In this document: positions 8,721-18,188 of the stretch, piece by piece | Position numbering within the stretch: the first letter of the stretch is position 1 | Layout: the number at the start of each line of letters is the position of its first letter | NCBI RefSeq assembly: GCF_000712055.1 | Contig: NZ_JOOA01000002.1 | Coordinates: 372,001-436,000 of the forward strand | From: Ruminococcus sp. HUN007 | GTDB lineage: Bacteria > Bacillota > Clostridia > Oscillospirales > Ruminococcaceae | DNA: 64,000 nt | Reading direction: 5' to 3' | Notes under the pieces: model-generated | The model's input: the letters and a program-made list of their open reading frames with translations, nothing else | The model's database searches: none | Told to the model about the DNA's origin: nothing | Made by a program: the position numbers and the translations under genes

Positions 8721-9278
8721 TCACCCGCAGCTGCAGCAGTTTTCGTTCCAGAGTCTGCCGCCCAGGAATCTGCTGTCAGGTCTGTACGGAAGCTCGGGAA
8801 CATCATAACCTTCGTCTTTCATGATTTCTATCTTGTATGCAAGAAGTTCATACGGGACATTGTACTCAGCCGCAAACTGAAACAGCGATCCTTCACTGTT
8901 TTTCATTTTTTCATAAAGGATATCACTGCTCCCGAAGAGAAGTTCGGCAGCGAAAAGATTGGCCTCGCGTTCAGTAACTGAAATGTCGTCAAAAAAGCCG
9001 GTATCAATATGATTTTTCCTGTGCAGCACGGCATGACCGAGTTCATGGGCTATTATAAATCGCCGTACAGTATCAGGCAGAGCACTGCTGTACTGAATAC
9101 AGCTTACTCTTGAAACTGTCATGGTCATAGCCTTTATTGCAGTTTCCGAACTGCCGAAGTCAGCCTCGCAAAGTATGATATCCATGCAGCTGCAAAGTTC
9201 AGACGGATCTGACGTTTTATAGCGTCTGACGAGTTTCCTGACTTTCGTGCTTATGTCATGGCATGAAATACTGAGCAT
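8721..9278 (-). CDS. ImmA/IrrE family zinc peptidase
   Basis: Metallopeptidase of 185 residues. The HELGHAVLH motif (about residues 90-98) gives the HExxH zinc site and EREANLFAAELL gives the third ligand, as in ImmA and IrrE. In known systems (ImmA of ICEBs1, IrrE of Deinococcus) the enzyme cleaves an XRE-type repressor after DNA damage. Here the XRE gene lies 18 bases upstream and a translesion polymerase 4 bases downstream. Cleavage of that regulator is therefore the likely, but inferred, role. Confidence 0.92.
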   Translation of the reverse strand: MLSISCHDISTKVRKLVRRYKTSDPSELCSCMDIILCEADFGSSETAIKAMTMTVSRVSCIQYSSALPDTVRRFIIAHELGHAVLHRKNHIDTGFFDDISVTEREANLFAAELLFGSSDILYEKMKNSEGSLFQFAAEYNVPYELLAYKIEIMKDEGYDVPELPYRPDSRFLGGRLWNENCCSCG

Positions 9279-9296
9279 ATTACATCCCCCGCGATC

Positions 9297-9725
9297 CTAT
9301 TCTTTCTTTCCGTACTTAACCTTAGCCTGTTCCTTGCACTTCATGTATCCGGCAACGACTGCTTCAAAAAGAGCAGCCTTTTCCTCCATGGGAACATCTC
9401 CTCCGGCAAGGAACGCAAGACTTTCGCTGATAAGCGCATCGGCATCTCGCACGCTGCTGCTGCCTATCCTTCCTGAAACCTCAGCTATACGACGGTCAAG
9501 CTCAATGTCAGCCTTCGGGTCCTCGCAGTTATCATCCTTAAGATACTTTACAGAAACTCCGAGAACAGCTGCAATACGGTATATAACACGGTCGCGGGGG
9601 ATCTTTTCCCCTTTTTCGTATGAAAGCACGGAACGCCTGCTTACTTCGGCTTTTTTTCCGAGCTCTTCCTGTGACATGTTAAGACATGCACGGGCTTCTT
9701 TTAATTTTTCTGAAAATGATTTCAA
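9297..9725 (-). CDS. XRE family transcriptional regulator
   Basis: Protein of 142 residues with an N-terminal helix-turn-helix (about residues 5-60, including MSQEELGKKAEVSRRSVLSY) and a helical C-terminal half that could be the ImmA cleavage target. The start is the TTG at 9725, with AGAGGTG 7 bases upstream. It leads the XRE-ImmA-polymerase-YolD operon and sits directly behind a perfect promoter flanked by repeated TTCAC half-sites, so it probably represses its own operon. Confidence 0.9.
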   Translation of the reverse strand: MKSFSEKLKEARACLNMSQEELGKKAEVSRRSVLSYEKGEKIPRDRVIYRIAAVLGVSVKYLKDDNCEDPKADIELDRRIAEVSGRIGSSSVRDADALISESLAFLAGGDVPMEEKAALFEAVVAGYMKCKEQAKVKYGKKE

Positions 9726-9762
9726 TATTCTTCACCTCTGGTCGATGTTCAGAAAAAACGCA

Positions 9763-9816
9763 GTGAACTTTTGTGAACTTTAAATTAATTATACACTAAA
9801 ATTCACACTCTGTCAA
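9763..9816 (-). promoter_or_regulatory. Promoter with repeated half-sites (probable XRE operator)
   Basis: On the minus strand TTGACA (9811-9816) and TATAAT (9788-9793) are 17 bases apart, a full consensus. Downstream of the -10 are two direct copies of AAGTTCAC (9773-9780 and 9763-9770), 10 bases apart and so on one face of the helix. The inverted half GTGAA lies in the spacer (near 9802-9806). This is what a repressor operator looks like; binding by the adjacent XRE protein is inferred. The -35 box overlaps the stop region of the upstream kinase gene. Confidence 0.75.
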
Positions 9817-12545
9817 GACACGGAGGAATTATTTCTCTGAGTGATCAGCATGCGCAGTGTTTCAGCAAGACGGTCCGGTTCTATAGGCTTGGTAAGATGC
9901 GCATCCATTCCCGCCTGAAGCGAACGCTGAACATCCTCTTCAAATGCATTTGCAGTCATTGCGATCACAGGTACGGTACGGGCATCGGCTCTGTCGAGCG
10001 AGCGTATCGCCTCTGCAGCCTCAAGGCCGTTCATTTCAGGCATACGGATATCCATAAGAACAGCATCGTAATAATTAATGTCACTGTCGCGGAACATATC
10101 GGTGCATATCTTTCCGTTGACAGCGTGATCTGCTTCCATGCCGAACGATTCGAGAATATTTTTCAGGATCTCAGCGTTGATCATCATATCCTCTGCCATA
10201 AGGACACGTTTTCCGGACAGTTCCGCTTCGGCGCAGAGTTCTTCTTTTTCTTTATTACTGCAGCTTTTATCTGAAGTTTCGTTTTCCTGCAGGGCTTTCA
10301 GAGTAATAGTAACGGTAAACACAGAGCCTTTGCCTTTTTCGCTTTCAACGTCTATCTTTCCGTTCATCATATCCACAATGTTTCTGGTGATCGCCATTCC
10401 AAGTCCGGTACTGCCGAACATCCCTCCACAGTCTGACTTCTCCTGGGAAAACGGCTCAAAAATTTTCGGTATGAACTCCTTGTCCATGCCGGCACCGTTG
10501 TCCTTTACTGTAAAGCGAAGTGTAACGTTATCCTTAAACCGTGCAGTTTCCTCAGTTGTGAATGTTACCGTTCCATGAGGCGGCGTATATTTCACAGCAT
10601 TGGACAGAAGATTTATGAAAACCTCTCTGAGTTTCATGTCGTCACCGATATATCTTCCGCAGGCAGATCCGCAGATCCCGCAGTTATATGTGATCCCCTT
10701 TTCACTGCACTGGGCGCTGATCATTGTATTCACCTGTTCCAGAAGATCACTGAGTACGAAAACCTCTGATTTCAGGGTCATGCGCCCGCTCTCGATATGT
10801 CCCATATCAAGTATGTTGTTTATAAGCGTAAAAAGATGATCAGCGGCAGCTTTTATCTTTTCAAGATATCCCCTGGTCTCTTCAGAAAGATCAGGATCTT
10901 TAAGTGCGATGCTGTTGTAGCCTATTACCGCATTCATCGGTGTTCGTATCTCATGGCTCATGGAGTTAAGGAACGCAGTTTTGGCTGCGCTCGCCTCCCT
11001 GGCCTGAGTGAGTGCATCAGACAAAGTGTGGTTCTTTATCAGTTCCTCACGCGTTTCACGGTCCACGTCTGAAATACCTATCTCAACTGTATGTATCTTA
11101 CCGTCGCTGCGGCCTTCTGCTTTGCTCAGATCGGCTACACGCACCATTTCATACTTGTTTTCCGCCGTCTGGTACCGGTATGAGATATTCGGTTCCGATG
11201 AAAGCAGGGAACGTATATTTTCCAGGGAAAGAAATCTGATGAATCCTTCCCTGTCATCCGCCGAAACGCAGTTGCCTGCATACCACAGGACCATTTCACT
11301 GAAAGATCCCGGAGCGCTGCAGAGATCACCGTCATTTTCCTTTTTTTCATCCGAACGGTAGCACACAGCAAGATCAGTATCAAGATCAACATGGTAAATG
11401 CTGCGGTAATCTGCTTCCACAGCAGTAATATAAAGCTTCAGATGTTCACTTAAACTGCGGAATGTACGTGTCAGTATTCCGACCTCATCATCAGCGTTGT
11501 AATCAAGTGAAAAGTCAAAACGATCGGCATTCAGTCTTCCGACAGCACTGATAAGCCGGCGCAGAGGCGAAACGATATGACCCGAAAGCCTTGAAGCAAG
11601 GAGAATAAATATTGCCAGAAGAGAGATCATGGCAATAACGTTCTGTATCATAAGTCTGCGGCAGAATCTGTATGTCTCGGAAACCGGTACTGAAACATTC
11701 AGACTCATGCCGTTGCTGAGACGTTTGCTTACCGCCTCTTTTTCAACTCCGCCGAAACTGTAAATGACAACTCCGTCATTCAGGTCAGCAGTTCCTTCAT
11801 TCAGGCTCTGTGCTTCAGCAGCGCCTTCCTTTTCAGAAACCGGATGATAAATAATTTTTCCGGAATCATCAGTTACAAATGCATATCCCTGTTCGTAAAG
11901 CCGGATATTGTCCACCTGACTTGTCATTGTCGAACAGTCGATCTCAACGCCTATTACTCCAACAAAAGTTCCGTCAAGATAGACAGGGACATTATATGAT
12001 ATTACCATCACGTCAAGATTATCTGTCACGTACGGAGAAAGCCAGATGGACCGGCCAGTATTCTTCGGCACGGTAAACCACACAAGATTATCGGTTTTGC
12101 CGGTATCATAAAGTGTAATGTCCGTAACTTCGTGCTCGGTAAATCCTTCACCGTCAAGATTGGTGTACCAGAATCCCTTTACGCTTTCAGATGCTTCAGG
12201 ATCAATACGGTAGTAATATGTCAGAGCACCGTTTGCGTTACTCATTGTTTTTTCAAAAAAGCCGCGTACTCTCTCAAGATGGGCTTCAAGTTCAGTGTCA
12301 TCAAGCGATGTCAGATCCTCTTCAACATAAGCCTGAACACTGGTAACGGACTGCTCAACACTGTTGAAATAATGATCAAGGTTTTTTTCTCCGGTCTCAC
12401 ACAGAAGAGAAAGGCTCCGTGCAGCGTACTCATCACCTGTACGTTTTATAGCAGCAATGCCAAGCATTGAGGATGTCATAACAGAAAGAATTATACCGCA
12501 GAGTGTAAGGCCGGTAACTTTCGATTTTATTGACCGTAGTCCCAT
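9813..12545 (-). CDS. Hybrid sensor histidine kinase with periplasm-facing Cache domain
   Basis: Membrane sensor of 910 residues. Order: TM1 (about 13-33), extracellular double-Cache-type sensor (about 40-285), TM2 (about 298-317), HAMP (about 318-370), a PAS-like segment, HisKA with the phospho-His in SMSHEIRTPMNAVIGY (near 529), HATPase_c (NLLSNAVKYT, DNGAGM, STGLGMAITR), and a receiver domain with the phospho-acceptor Asp in VLMDIRMPEMNG (near 831) and HLTKPIEP. No separate response regulator or output domain is encoded beside it, so the downstream partner is unknown. AGGGG lies 8 bases before the ATG. Confidence 0.93.
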   Translation of the reverse strand: MGLRSIKSKVTGLTLCGIILSVMTSSMLGIAAIKRTGDEYAARSLSLLCETGEKNLDHYFNSVEQSVTSVQAYVEEDLTSLDDTELEAHLERVRGFFEKTMSNANGALTYYYRIDPEASESVKGFWYTNLDGEGFTEHEVTDITLYDTGKTDNLVWFTVPKNTGRSIWLSPYVTDNLDVMVISYNVPVYLDGTFVGVIGVEIDCSTMTSQVDNIRLYEQGYAFVTDDSGKIIYHPVSEKEGAAEAQSLNEGTADLNDGVVIYSFGGVEKEAVSKRLSNGMSLNVSVPVSETYRFCRRLMIQNVIAMISLLAIFILLASRLSGHIVSPLRRLISAVGRLNADRFDFSLDYNADDEVGILTRTFRSLSEHLKLYITAVEADYRSIYHVDLDTDLAVCYRSDEKKENDGDLCSAPGSFSEMVLWYAGNCVSADDREGFIRFLSLENIRSLLSSEPNISYRYQTAENKYEMVRVADLSKAEGRSDGKIHTVEIGISDVDRETREELIKNHTLSDALTQAREASAAKTAFLNSMSHEIRTPMNAVIGYNSIALKDPDLSEETRGYLEKIKAAADHLFTLINNILDMGHIESGRMTLKSEVFVLSDLLEQVNTMISAQCSEKGITYNCGICGSACGRYIGDDMKLREVFINLLSNAVKYTPPHGTVTFTTEETARFKDNVTLRFTVKDNGAGMDKEFIPKIFEPFSQEKSDCGGMFGSTGLGMAITRNIVDMMNGKIDVESEKGKGSVFTVTITLKALQENETSDKSCSNKEKEELCAEAELSGKRVLMAEDMMINAEILKNILESFGMEADHAVNGKICTDMFRDSDINYYDAVLMDIRMPEMNGLEAAEAIRSLDRADARTVPVIAMTANAFEEDVQRSLQAGMDAHLTKPIEPDRLAETLRMLITQRNNSSVS

Positions 12546-12647
12546 ATCTTATTCCCCTTTTCCCTTTATCAGCAGAATAACAGAGTCTGCTGTAATTACA
12601 TTATAACACTGAACCGGTCATTATACAATGGTTTTATTCTGTTGCTA

Positions 12648-12676
12648 TTGACACTTAACCCCAAAAATATTATACT
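12648..12676 (+). promoter_or_regulatory. Promoter of the 12720 membrane protein gene
   Basis: TTGACA (12648-12653) and TATACT (12671-12676) with a 17-base spacer; an AGGGGTGG ribosome site and the ATG follow within 50 bases. Confidence 0.75.
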
Positions 12677-12719
12677 TATGAGTATAACGTTTGTGTAATT
12701 TTCAGTAAAGGGGTGGAAT

Positions 12720-13535
12720 ATGGGTAAATGGTACAATATCACGGGAACCAGGCTTCTTGTGATCATCGGACTGTCTGTATTATGGATAGCTGCAGCATCA
12801 GTTATCTATGTATTGATCGGATCTGAACACGGACCGCACGGCGGACTTGACAGTATTGCAGATGCGATCGTATATGCATTTATATGGAAACTGTTCATAT
12901 ACGTACTGCCGGTACTTGTCTCAGTGATCAGCTTTATGATGTGGCTCTGGCAGAAACACCGCAGATCTTTTATATGGATCACGGCAGCTGCGATCCTTTG
13001 TGCATCAGCCTCCGTTGTCTATGAACGGTGTCTGAAAAAGTATGTCCATACACCGGAATATGCTGCACGAAAAACGGAAAGCTTTGAAAAATGGAATGAA
13101 CGACAGTATGTCAGCGGCATCTATGAAAAATACACTGAATCTGACAGGATATGCACCTATATAAACAGTATTGTTTCAGACGCTGTTTCTGAATGGGAAA
13201 TGTACTGTCCGCCGGAAGATGAAGAAAAGAAACTTGTATATATAAACTCGGTAATGGAAGCGCACTCAGGAGAGCTTTCCCATGTTGAATCATGGGAGTA
13301 CATACCTGATGTAAGAAAACTGATACCGCCCCGGAAAGACGGCGACCCGAAATTTCTGCTTAACAATGCGGAAATGTGCATGATCGCTGATCATTACGGC
13401 AAAAAGCTGAGAACAGATCACTGGTATGACAGATATCAGTTTAAAGATTCTTTCATAGCCGAATGGTATTCATGGCTTCCGGAAATGGCTGTTATCTACG
13501 ATGACGGAACAATGGATCTTGTAATTGTACGTTAA
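12720..13535 (+). CDS. Membrane protein of unknown function
   Basis: I do not recognise a family. The 271-residue protein has three predicted membrane segments in its first 105 residues (about 12-32, 50-74 and 84-103). A hydrophilic C-terminal domain rich in Trp, Tyr, Glu and Lys follows. The start has a good ribosome site (AGGGGTGG) and a consensus promoter, so the gene is real. It stands alone between a divergently placed kinase gene and the frameshifted PARG-like gene, which follows 63 bases later on the same strand. Confidence 0.8.
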   Translation: MGKWYNITGTRLLVIIGLSVLWIAAASVIYVLIGSEHGPHGGLDSIADAIVYAFIWKLFIYVLPVLVSVISFMMWLWQKHRRSFIWITAAAILCASASVVYERCLKKYVHTPEYAARKTESFEKWNERQYVSGIYEKYTESDRICTYINSIVSDAVSEWEMYCPPEDEEKKLVYINSVMEAHSGELSHVESWEYIPDVRKLIPPRKDGDPKFLLNNAEMCMIADHYGKKLRTDHWYDRYQFKDSFIAEWYSWLPEMAVIYDDGTMDLVIVR

Positions 13536-13598
13536 GAAAAAGTTACATAATATCACGAAAAAGAGGTGTAAAGCAGACAAGCTTGTCTGCGTACAGAA

Positions 13599-14394
13599 AT
13601 GAATAATATAGCCGTTGCAAATGAAACAATAAAAATCACCGCTGACGGATACTACGAAAATGACGGAAAAAAGATCACACTTCCGGAATATGACTATTCA
13701 GAGGTAAAAGTTTATTCACCTGAAAAAGGGAATGAACTGATAAAGAACATTGTAATACCCGATGCACAAATGTGCAGAATAACAGTTACGTCCGAAGATT
13801 CATTCACTGCTGCCGGACGGTTTTGAAAAGGCCTTCGTTATGAACTTTGCAAATGCACACTGCCCCGGAGGCGGCTTCAGACTGGGAGCGAATACGCAGG
13901 AGGAAGCACTGTGCAGGTGCAGCACACTGTATGCATCGATCACATCGAATGCCGCAAAGGAGATGTATCTGTACAACAATCTTCATATAAATCCGGTCGA
14001 GTCCGACTACATGCTCTATTCTCCGAATGTATGCGTATTCCGTAATCACAAATGTGTGCACGCTGCAGAACCTTTCATGGCATCAGTCATAACACTTCCG
14101 GCACCAAACCGCCGCGGTGCCGCAATTGCAGCATCCGGCAGAAAGATCGCTGAAGCAATGACACGAAGAATAAGAATAATGCTTGCCGTCGCCGCAGAAA
14201 ACGGACATAAGGATCTTATCCTCGGCGCATGGGGCTGCGGTGCTTTCGGGAACAAACCGGAAGATGTTTCCGGCTATTTCAGAAAAGTCATAACTGATGA
14301 GGGTTACGGTAAATTATTCGATAACATCTGCTTTGCCGTTTACGGAAAGGAAGACAGCAGAAATATAACCGCTTTCAGAAAAACATTTTCATGA
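13599..14394 (+). pseudogene. PARG-like (TIGR02452 family) protein, frameshifted
   Basis: Related to microbial poly(ADP-ribose) glycohydrolase-type macrodomain proteins. The first frame (75 residues) ends at TGA 13824-13826, and the second continues from about 13825 with VMNFANAHCPGGGF, QEEALCRCSTLY and GAWGCGAFGN, the family signature and catalytic region. Joined, the product is about 264 residues, the normal length. The break is at TTTT (13821-13824) read as TTT TGA. Dropping one T restores the frame (GRF-EKAFVMNFANA). It could be a one-base insertion, a sequencing error, or a +1 frameshift at UUU-UGA. Confidence 0.85.
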
Positions 14395-14404
14395 GTTTAT
14401 ACAC

Positions 14405-14445
14405 AGAAAAACGCAGCATAGCTGTATGGTTATGCTGCGTTTTTA
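14405..14445 (+). terminator. Terminator after the PARG-like gene
   Basis: AACGCAGCATA and TATGCTGCGTT form an 11-bp stem followed by TTTT. The remaining 14446-14590 has a second small inverted repeat (GCCGGCAG/CTGCCGGT) and no gene I can support. Confidence 0.8.
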
Positions 14446-14590
14446 CCGTCAGTCCGCTTCTTCAGCCGGCAGAAACTGCCGGTTACTGATCGCCGGCAAT
14501 ATCAGCCTCAAGGACACCCTCAATGACAATAAACTTTAGGTATACATCAGAAATTTTTTTATTTTTTAATGTGCAGCTTAAAGTTTACAG

Positions 14591-15436
14591 TTATGATTTT
14601 CTGCAGATGATCCTTGTCGCACTGACATCTACCCTGTCTGATTCCATAATGATCTCACCGATCTCATCAGCAGTTATGCTTCCGCCGGAAGGGTTCTTTA
14701 TACTTTCAACGAATCCGTTTATCTCAGCATTCACTGTAGAGTATTCAAAAGCAAGATTTGTATTATTCAGTGTACAGTTTTCAAGTACAAGATCCTCACA
14801 GAAACATAATCCCTGAAGGCTTTCGACAGTACAGTTCACAAGAGTGAGCTTTTTTGAATTCCATCCGAGATATTCGCCGCTTATCACACTGTTCTCAACG
14901 GTTATATTCTCACTGTTCCAGAACGAATCCTTGCTCATGAGTCTTGAATTGCGGATCGTAATATTTTTCGCACCGTCAAAGCTGTAATTTCCGTCAAGAT
15001 CAAGTCCGTCTATCTCCATATTTTCACAGTTCATTGCCAGATAATCGCCTCTGGCCTTCACGTTCTTCAAAACAACGTCACTGCACTGCCAGAGCGTTTC
15101 CTTTGCATCTGAAAACTCCACATTTTCAAGAGTCAGCCCTCTGCAGCGTCTGAATCCCTTGGGAGCGATGTATTTTATGTTCTTAAATACAGAATTATCA
15201 GTATACCATACAGCCGCTCTTGCCATTTCGTGAAATGTACTGTCCGACACAGTTATATTTCTGCTGTACCACAGCGGGTATTTCCATTTGAAATCAACTG
15301 AATTCACTGTAAGATCGTGACTGTGCTTTAACGGAGATTCTCCGTCTTCAAAAATGCAGTTTTCAATTACTGAATTTTCACACATGAAAAGAGCACGTTC
15401 TCCTGTAAAAGACTGGTTTATATATTTATTGTTCAT
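14591..15436 (-). CDS. DUF3737-type right-handed beta-helix protein
   Basis: A 281-residue protein built of short repeats of the form 'NITVENSVISG' and 'LVLENCTLNN', which predict a right-handed parallel beta-helix without a signal peptide. The opening (MNNKYINQSFTGERALF) and the middle (APKGFRRCRGLTLENVEF) match the DUF3737 family as I know it. Function is unknown; such helices often bind or modify polysaccharide, but nothing here shows that. AAGGA lies 7 bases before the ATG. It stands alone. Confidence 0.85.
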   Translation of the reverse strand: MNNKYINQSFTGERALFMCENSVIENCIFEDGESPLKHSHDLTVNSVDFKWKYPLWYSRNITVSDSTFHEMARAAVWYTDNSVFKNIKYIAPKGFRRCRGLTLENVEFSDAKETLWQCSDVVLKNVKARGDYLAMNCENMEIDGLDLDGNYSFDGAKNITIRNSRLMSKDSFWNSENITVENSVISGEYLGWNSKKLTLVNCTVESLQGLCFCEDLVLENCTLNNTNLAFEYSTVNAEINGFVESIKNPSGGSITADEIGEIIMESDRVDVSATRIICRKS

Positions 15437-15599
15437 TCAAAAATCCTTTCCTGTCTGCCGGAAAACATATAAAAGCACATAACCATCAGTTAAGCGGCTA
15501 TGTGCTTCTTTACGGCCTGCCTATGTTATTCACCGGCAGCAAAGCTGATATGTATATATTATACTCCAAAAACAGGAATAATTCAACATGGTATTTGAA

Positions 15600-16883
15600 T
15601 CATCTGAACATTCCGCCGTTCATTCCGCCGCGGCCGCCTCTCATTCCGCCGCCCATCATACTCTGCGGGATCTCGTTTACTTCTGTGCCGTTTACGATTA
15701 TAGTACCGCCGTTGAATTCAGCCTTTCCGTCGTAATCGAATGAAGACATCTGAGCATTGACACTTACCGTACCGCCGTTTATGTAAATTGATCCGTTGGA
15801 ATCGATACCGTCAGTATCGCCCTGACCCACAGTTACATTTACGTTTCCTCCGTTGATTTCGACAGCAGTTTCGTATGAGGATGAACCGGACGAGGCATTG
15901 ATACCGTCATCGCCGGCACTGACTGTTATTTCACCGTCGTTTATAAGAATATATGTTGCTTCAAGGCCTTCCGATCCTTCTATGTTCAAAGTTCCTCCGT
16001 CTATCTGGATGAGTCCGATGGCATCAATTCCGTCGCTTCCGGCACTTATGTCAAATTTTCCGCCGGAAATCGTAACTGTACCTTCGCCTTCATCATTTTC
16101 ACAGTGGAAACCGTCCTTGTTTGCTTTTACCGTGAATGTTCCGTCATTTATGAGGATAGAGTCATTGGCCTCGAACGCATCCAGAGCTGATGAAACCGCA
16201 TATGTACCGCCTGTTATCTTCAGATCATCCTTGCATGATACACCGTTTGCATAGTATGAAACAATATTAAGTGTACCTGTTCCGTTTAATACAAGGTCAT
16301 CCTTTGAGTATATTACTGCATCGGTATTGTTTTCACCGTCAGCACTGAACTGACCGCTTACTGTAAGAGTGCTTTCGGAATCAGTCGTTGTTACAAAAAC
16401 TTTGTCAGCTGAAACTACATATATTGCAGGAGCATCTTCATTTTCAACATTTACTCCGTCAAGTACGAGCTGAACTTTTGCTTTTTCATCAGCGTTTACT
16501 TTTACAGTAAAATTCTTTGCATTTCCGCTGACAGTATAAACTCCTTCTTCAGTGATCTCCACAGTTTCACCGTCTTTGGCAGTTATTGCGCCGGCATTGG
16601 CTGTATCAGCAGTCTGTTTCAGGTCACGTTCAGTAAATAATGTTTTTTCTTCTTCTGAAGACTCTTCAGTGACATCCTGATCTCCTGCCTTTTCACTTAA
16701 AGATTCACTCATCACTGTGACTTTACCGGAAGACTTATCGGTTTCCGAACCAGTGATAACACTGCTGTCCTCCCTGACAGATTCACTGAGATCCGGCAGC
16801 GAACTGCATCCAGAAAGTGCAGCCATAAGCATTGCTGAAATGATAAGTGAAGGGGCGCCTGATTTTTTTATTCTTTTATTCAT
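15600..16883 (-). CDS. Secreted lipoprotein with beta-helix carbohydrate-binding-like domain (DUF4353 type)
   Basis: The protein begins with a lipoprotein signal peptide ending LMAALSGC (Cys near residue 27). A Ser/Glu-rich linker follows to about 75. The long remainder repeats units of the kind ISGGKFDISAGSDGIDAIG and INGGTVSVNAQ, predicting a beta-helix as in DUF4353 'carbohydrate-binding domain' proteins. It ends in an unusual Gly/Met/Arg tail (MMGGGMRGGRGGMNGG). I start at ATG 16883, 10 bases after AGAGGA; a GTG at 16892 abuts the ribosome site. Surface location is well supported; the ligand is not known. Confidence 0.85.
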   Translation of the reverse strand: MNKRIKKSGAPSLIISAMLMAALSGCSSLPDLSESVREDSSVITGSETDKSSGKVTVMSESLSEKAGDQDVTEESSEEEKTLFTERDLKQTADTANAGAITAKDGETVEITEEGVYTVSGNAKNFTVKVNADEKAKVQLVLDGVNVENEDAPAIYVVSADKVFVTTTDSESTLTVSGQFSADGENNTDAVIYSKDDLVLNGTGTLNIVSYYANGVSCKDDLKITGGTYAVSSALDAFEANDSILINDGTFTVKANKDGFHCENDEGEGTVTISGGKFDISAGSDGIDAIGLIQIDGGTLNIEGSEGLEATYILINDGEITVSAGDDGINASSGSSSYETAVEINGGNVNVTVGQGDTDGIDSNGSIYINGGTVSVNAQMSSFDYDGKAEFNGGTIIVNGTEVNEIPQSMMGGGMRGGRGGMNGGMFR

Positions 16884-17061
16884 AAGTAACACATCCTCTG
16901 ATTATTTGTAAAGGAAACACAGATCCGTTATTTCCTTTAAGCTTCTTTTCGGTTTCTGTGTTCTTATTATAATGAAGAATTTTGATATTAAAATGAGGTT
17001 AATGTGTAAACTTACCCGAAAAATATGAAATCTGTGTGAATAAATGTAATCGTTCTGATAA

Positions 17062-17225
17062 TCAGGCTTTCTCAATCACACAGCTGTGATGCTTGAATTC
17101 CGGTATCCATTCATCTGACTTGGTCGATGTACGGAATTCATCCATTATTTCCTTATTAGGAATAAATACTTCGCTGGTCTCATCATCAAATCCAAGATTT
17201 CTTTCCTTCAGGTGACTTGCCTGTT
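17062..17225 (-). pseudogene. Remnant: C-terminal end of an AAA-ATPase-like/PD-(D/E)XK family protein
   Basis: Directly behind the XRE gene a coding-like stretch without a start reads SHLKERNLGFDDETSEVF, then IPNKEIMDEFRTSTKSDEW, and ends at TGA 17062-17064. The 'VFIPNKEI...EF' pattern is typical of the region downstream of the AAA-ATPase-like domain (PF09820) in a common gut-Firmicute and Bacteroidetes family. The rest of the gene is gone. The assignment rests on this short motif only. Confidence 0.5.
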
Positions 17226-17270
17226 TCACGCAGGATCGCATGATCCGGATCCGGAGGGATTCTGAATGAA

Positions 17271-18035
17271 CTACCGTTTCTGATATAAGACCAGTTCAGG
17301 ATCTTCACAGTTTCGGCCGTATGTGCTGACAAGAATAAATTCAGCATTTGCTGCAACTCCGAAAACTTTGTCTCCGCCGAATTCGCATTCAAGCTGTGTT
17401 CCGAGATAAGTGGTGTCATCATCGAGGAACTTTACCGTTAAACCATTCGGCAGTCTGTATTCGAGATTCACGTAGCTTCCGACCAGCGGGATAAGCTTTT
17501 CGACTTTCGGCATTCCTTCGATCCCGAGCGCATTTATCTCACCGATGAGTTTCTGCTTAAACTCCTCAAGCTTTCCGTCTCCGCCTAGTTCCTTGTAGCG
17601 TTTCCAGTAATCAAGCTGCGGAAGCATTTCTTTCAGATAAGCACGCACTTCACTCTCCGGATATTCTTCACCTGCCATGTTCTTTACGCAGACTTCGATA
17701 AGATCATCCATGCTACTGTACATATACTGACCCCCTGCATAGCACCACTTGCAGTAACTGCTGTTCAGAGTTCCGTCCTTCTCCCTACTGAACATTTCAC
17801 TGTCAAGAGGCATACCGCAGCACTGGCAGATAAGCTTTTCTCCCGCTCCGAGAAGCGTATTTATCGATACTCCGAACAGTTCGGAAAGAAGTTTCAGTGT
17901 ATCGGTATTAGGCACAGTCTCCCCGTTCTCCCATCGTGAAACAGCCTGACGTGTCACAAACACCTTACCGGCCAGTTCCTCCTGTGACATCCCGCTTTCA
18001 GTACGCAGCTTTAAAATAACATTTTTTGTATCCAT
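17271..18035 (-). CDS. XRE family regulator with zinc-ribbon domain
   Basis: A 254-residue regulator. The N-terminal helix-turn-helix (about residues 4-60) contains MSQEELAGKVFVTRQAVSRW. It is followed by a four-cysteine zinc ribbon (CQCCGMPL ... YCKWCYAGG, about 67-100) of the 'putative zinc ribbon' type. A C-terminal region of unknown fold follows, with the YVNLEYRLPNGLTVKF segment. Start ATG 18035 has AGGAG 8 bases upstream. The target genes are not apparent. Confidence 0.88.
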   Translation of the reverse strand: MDTKNVILKLRTESGMSQEELAGKVFVTRQAVSRWENGETVPNTDTLKLLSELFGVSINTLLGAGEKLICQCCGMPLDSEMFSREKDGTLNSSYCKWCYAGGQYMYSSMDDLIEVCVKNMAGEEYPESEVRAYLKEMLPQLDYWKRYKELGGDGKLEEFKQKLIGEINALGIEGMPKVEKLIPLVGSYVNLEYRLPNGLTVKFLDDDTTYLGTQLECEFGGDKVFGVAANAEFILVSTYGRNCEDPELVLYQKR

Positions 18036-18188
18036 AAATGACTCTCCTTTTTCTGTCACCGCAATGTTTATTTACATCCGATGACCTTTTGTGTTCTTTA
18101 ATGTTATTATAACGCAATGGAAACGTAACATCAAGCAATTTGCTGTTGCTGCAGGCAGCTCACTATAAGCGTGCCGCAGGCACGCAAA

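Noticed and set aside
14490..14550. A short coding-like tail (VYLKFIVIEGVLEADIAGDQ) on the minus strand
   Set aside because: Only about 20 codons and no family match I can name; it could be a gene end but is too short to support.
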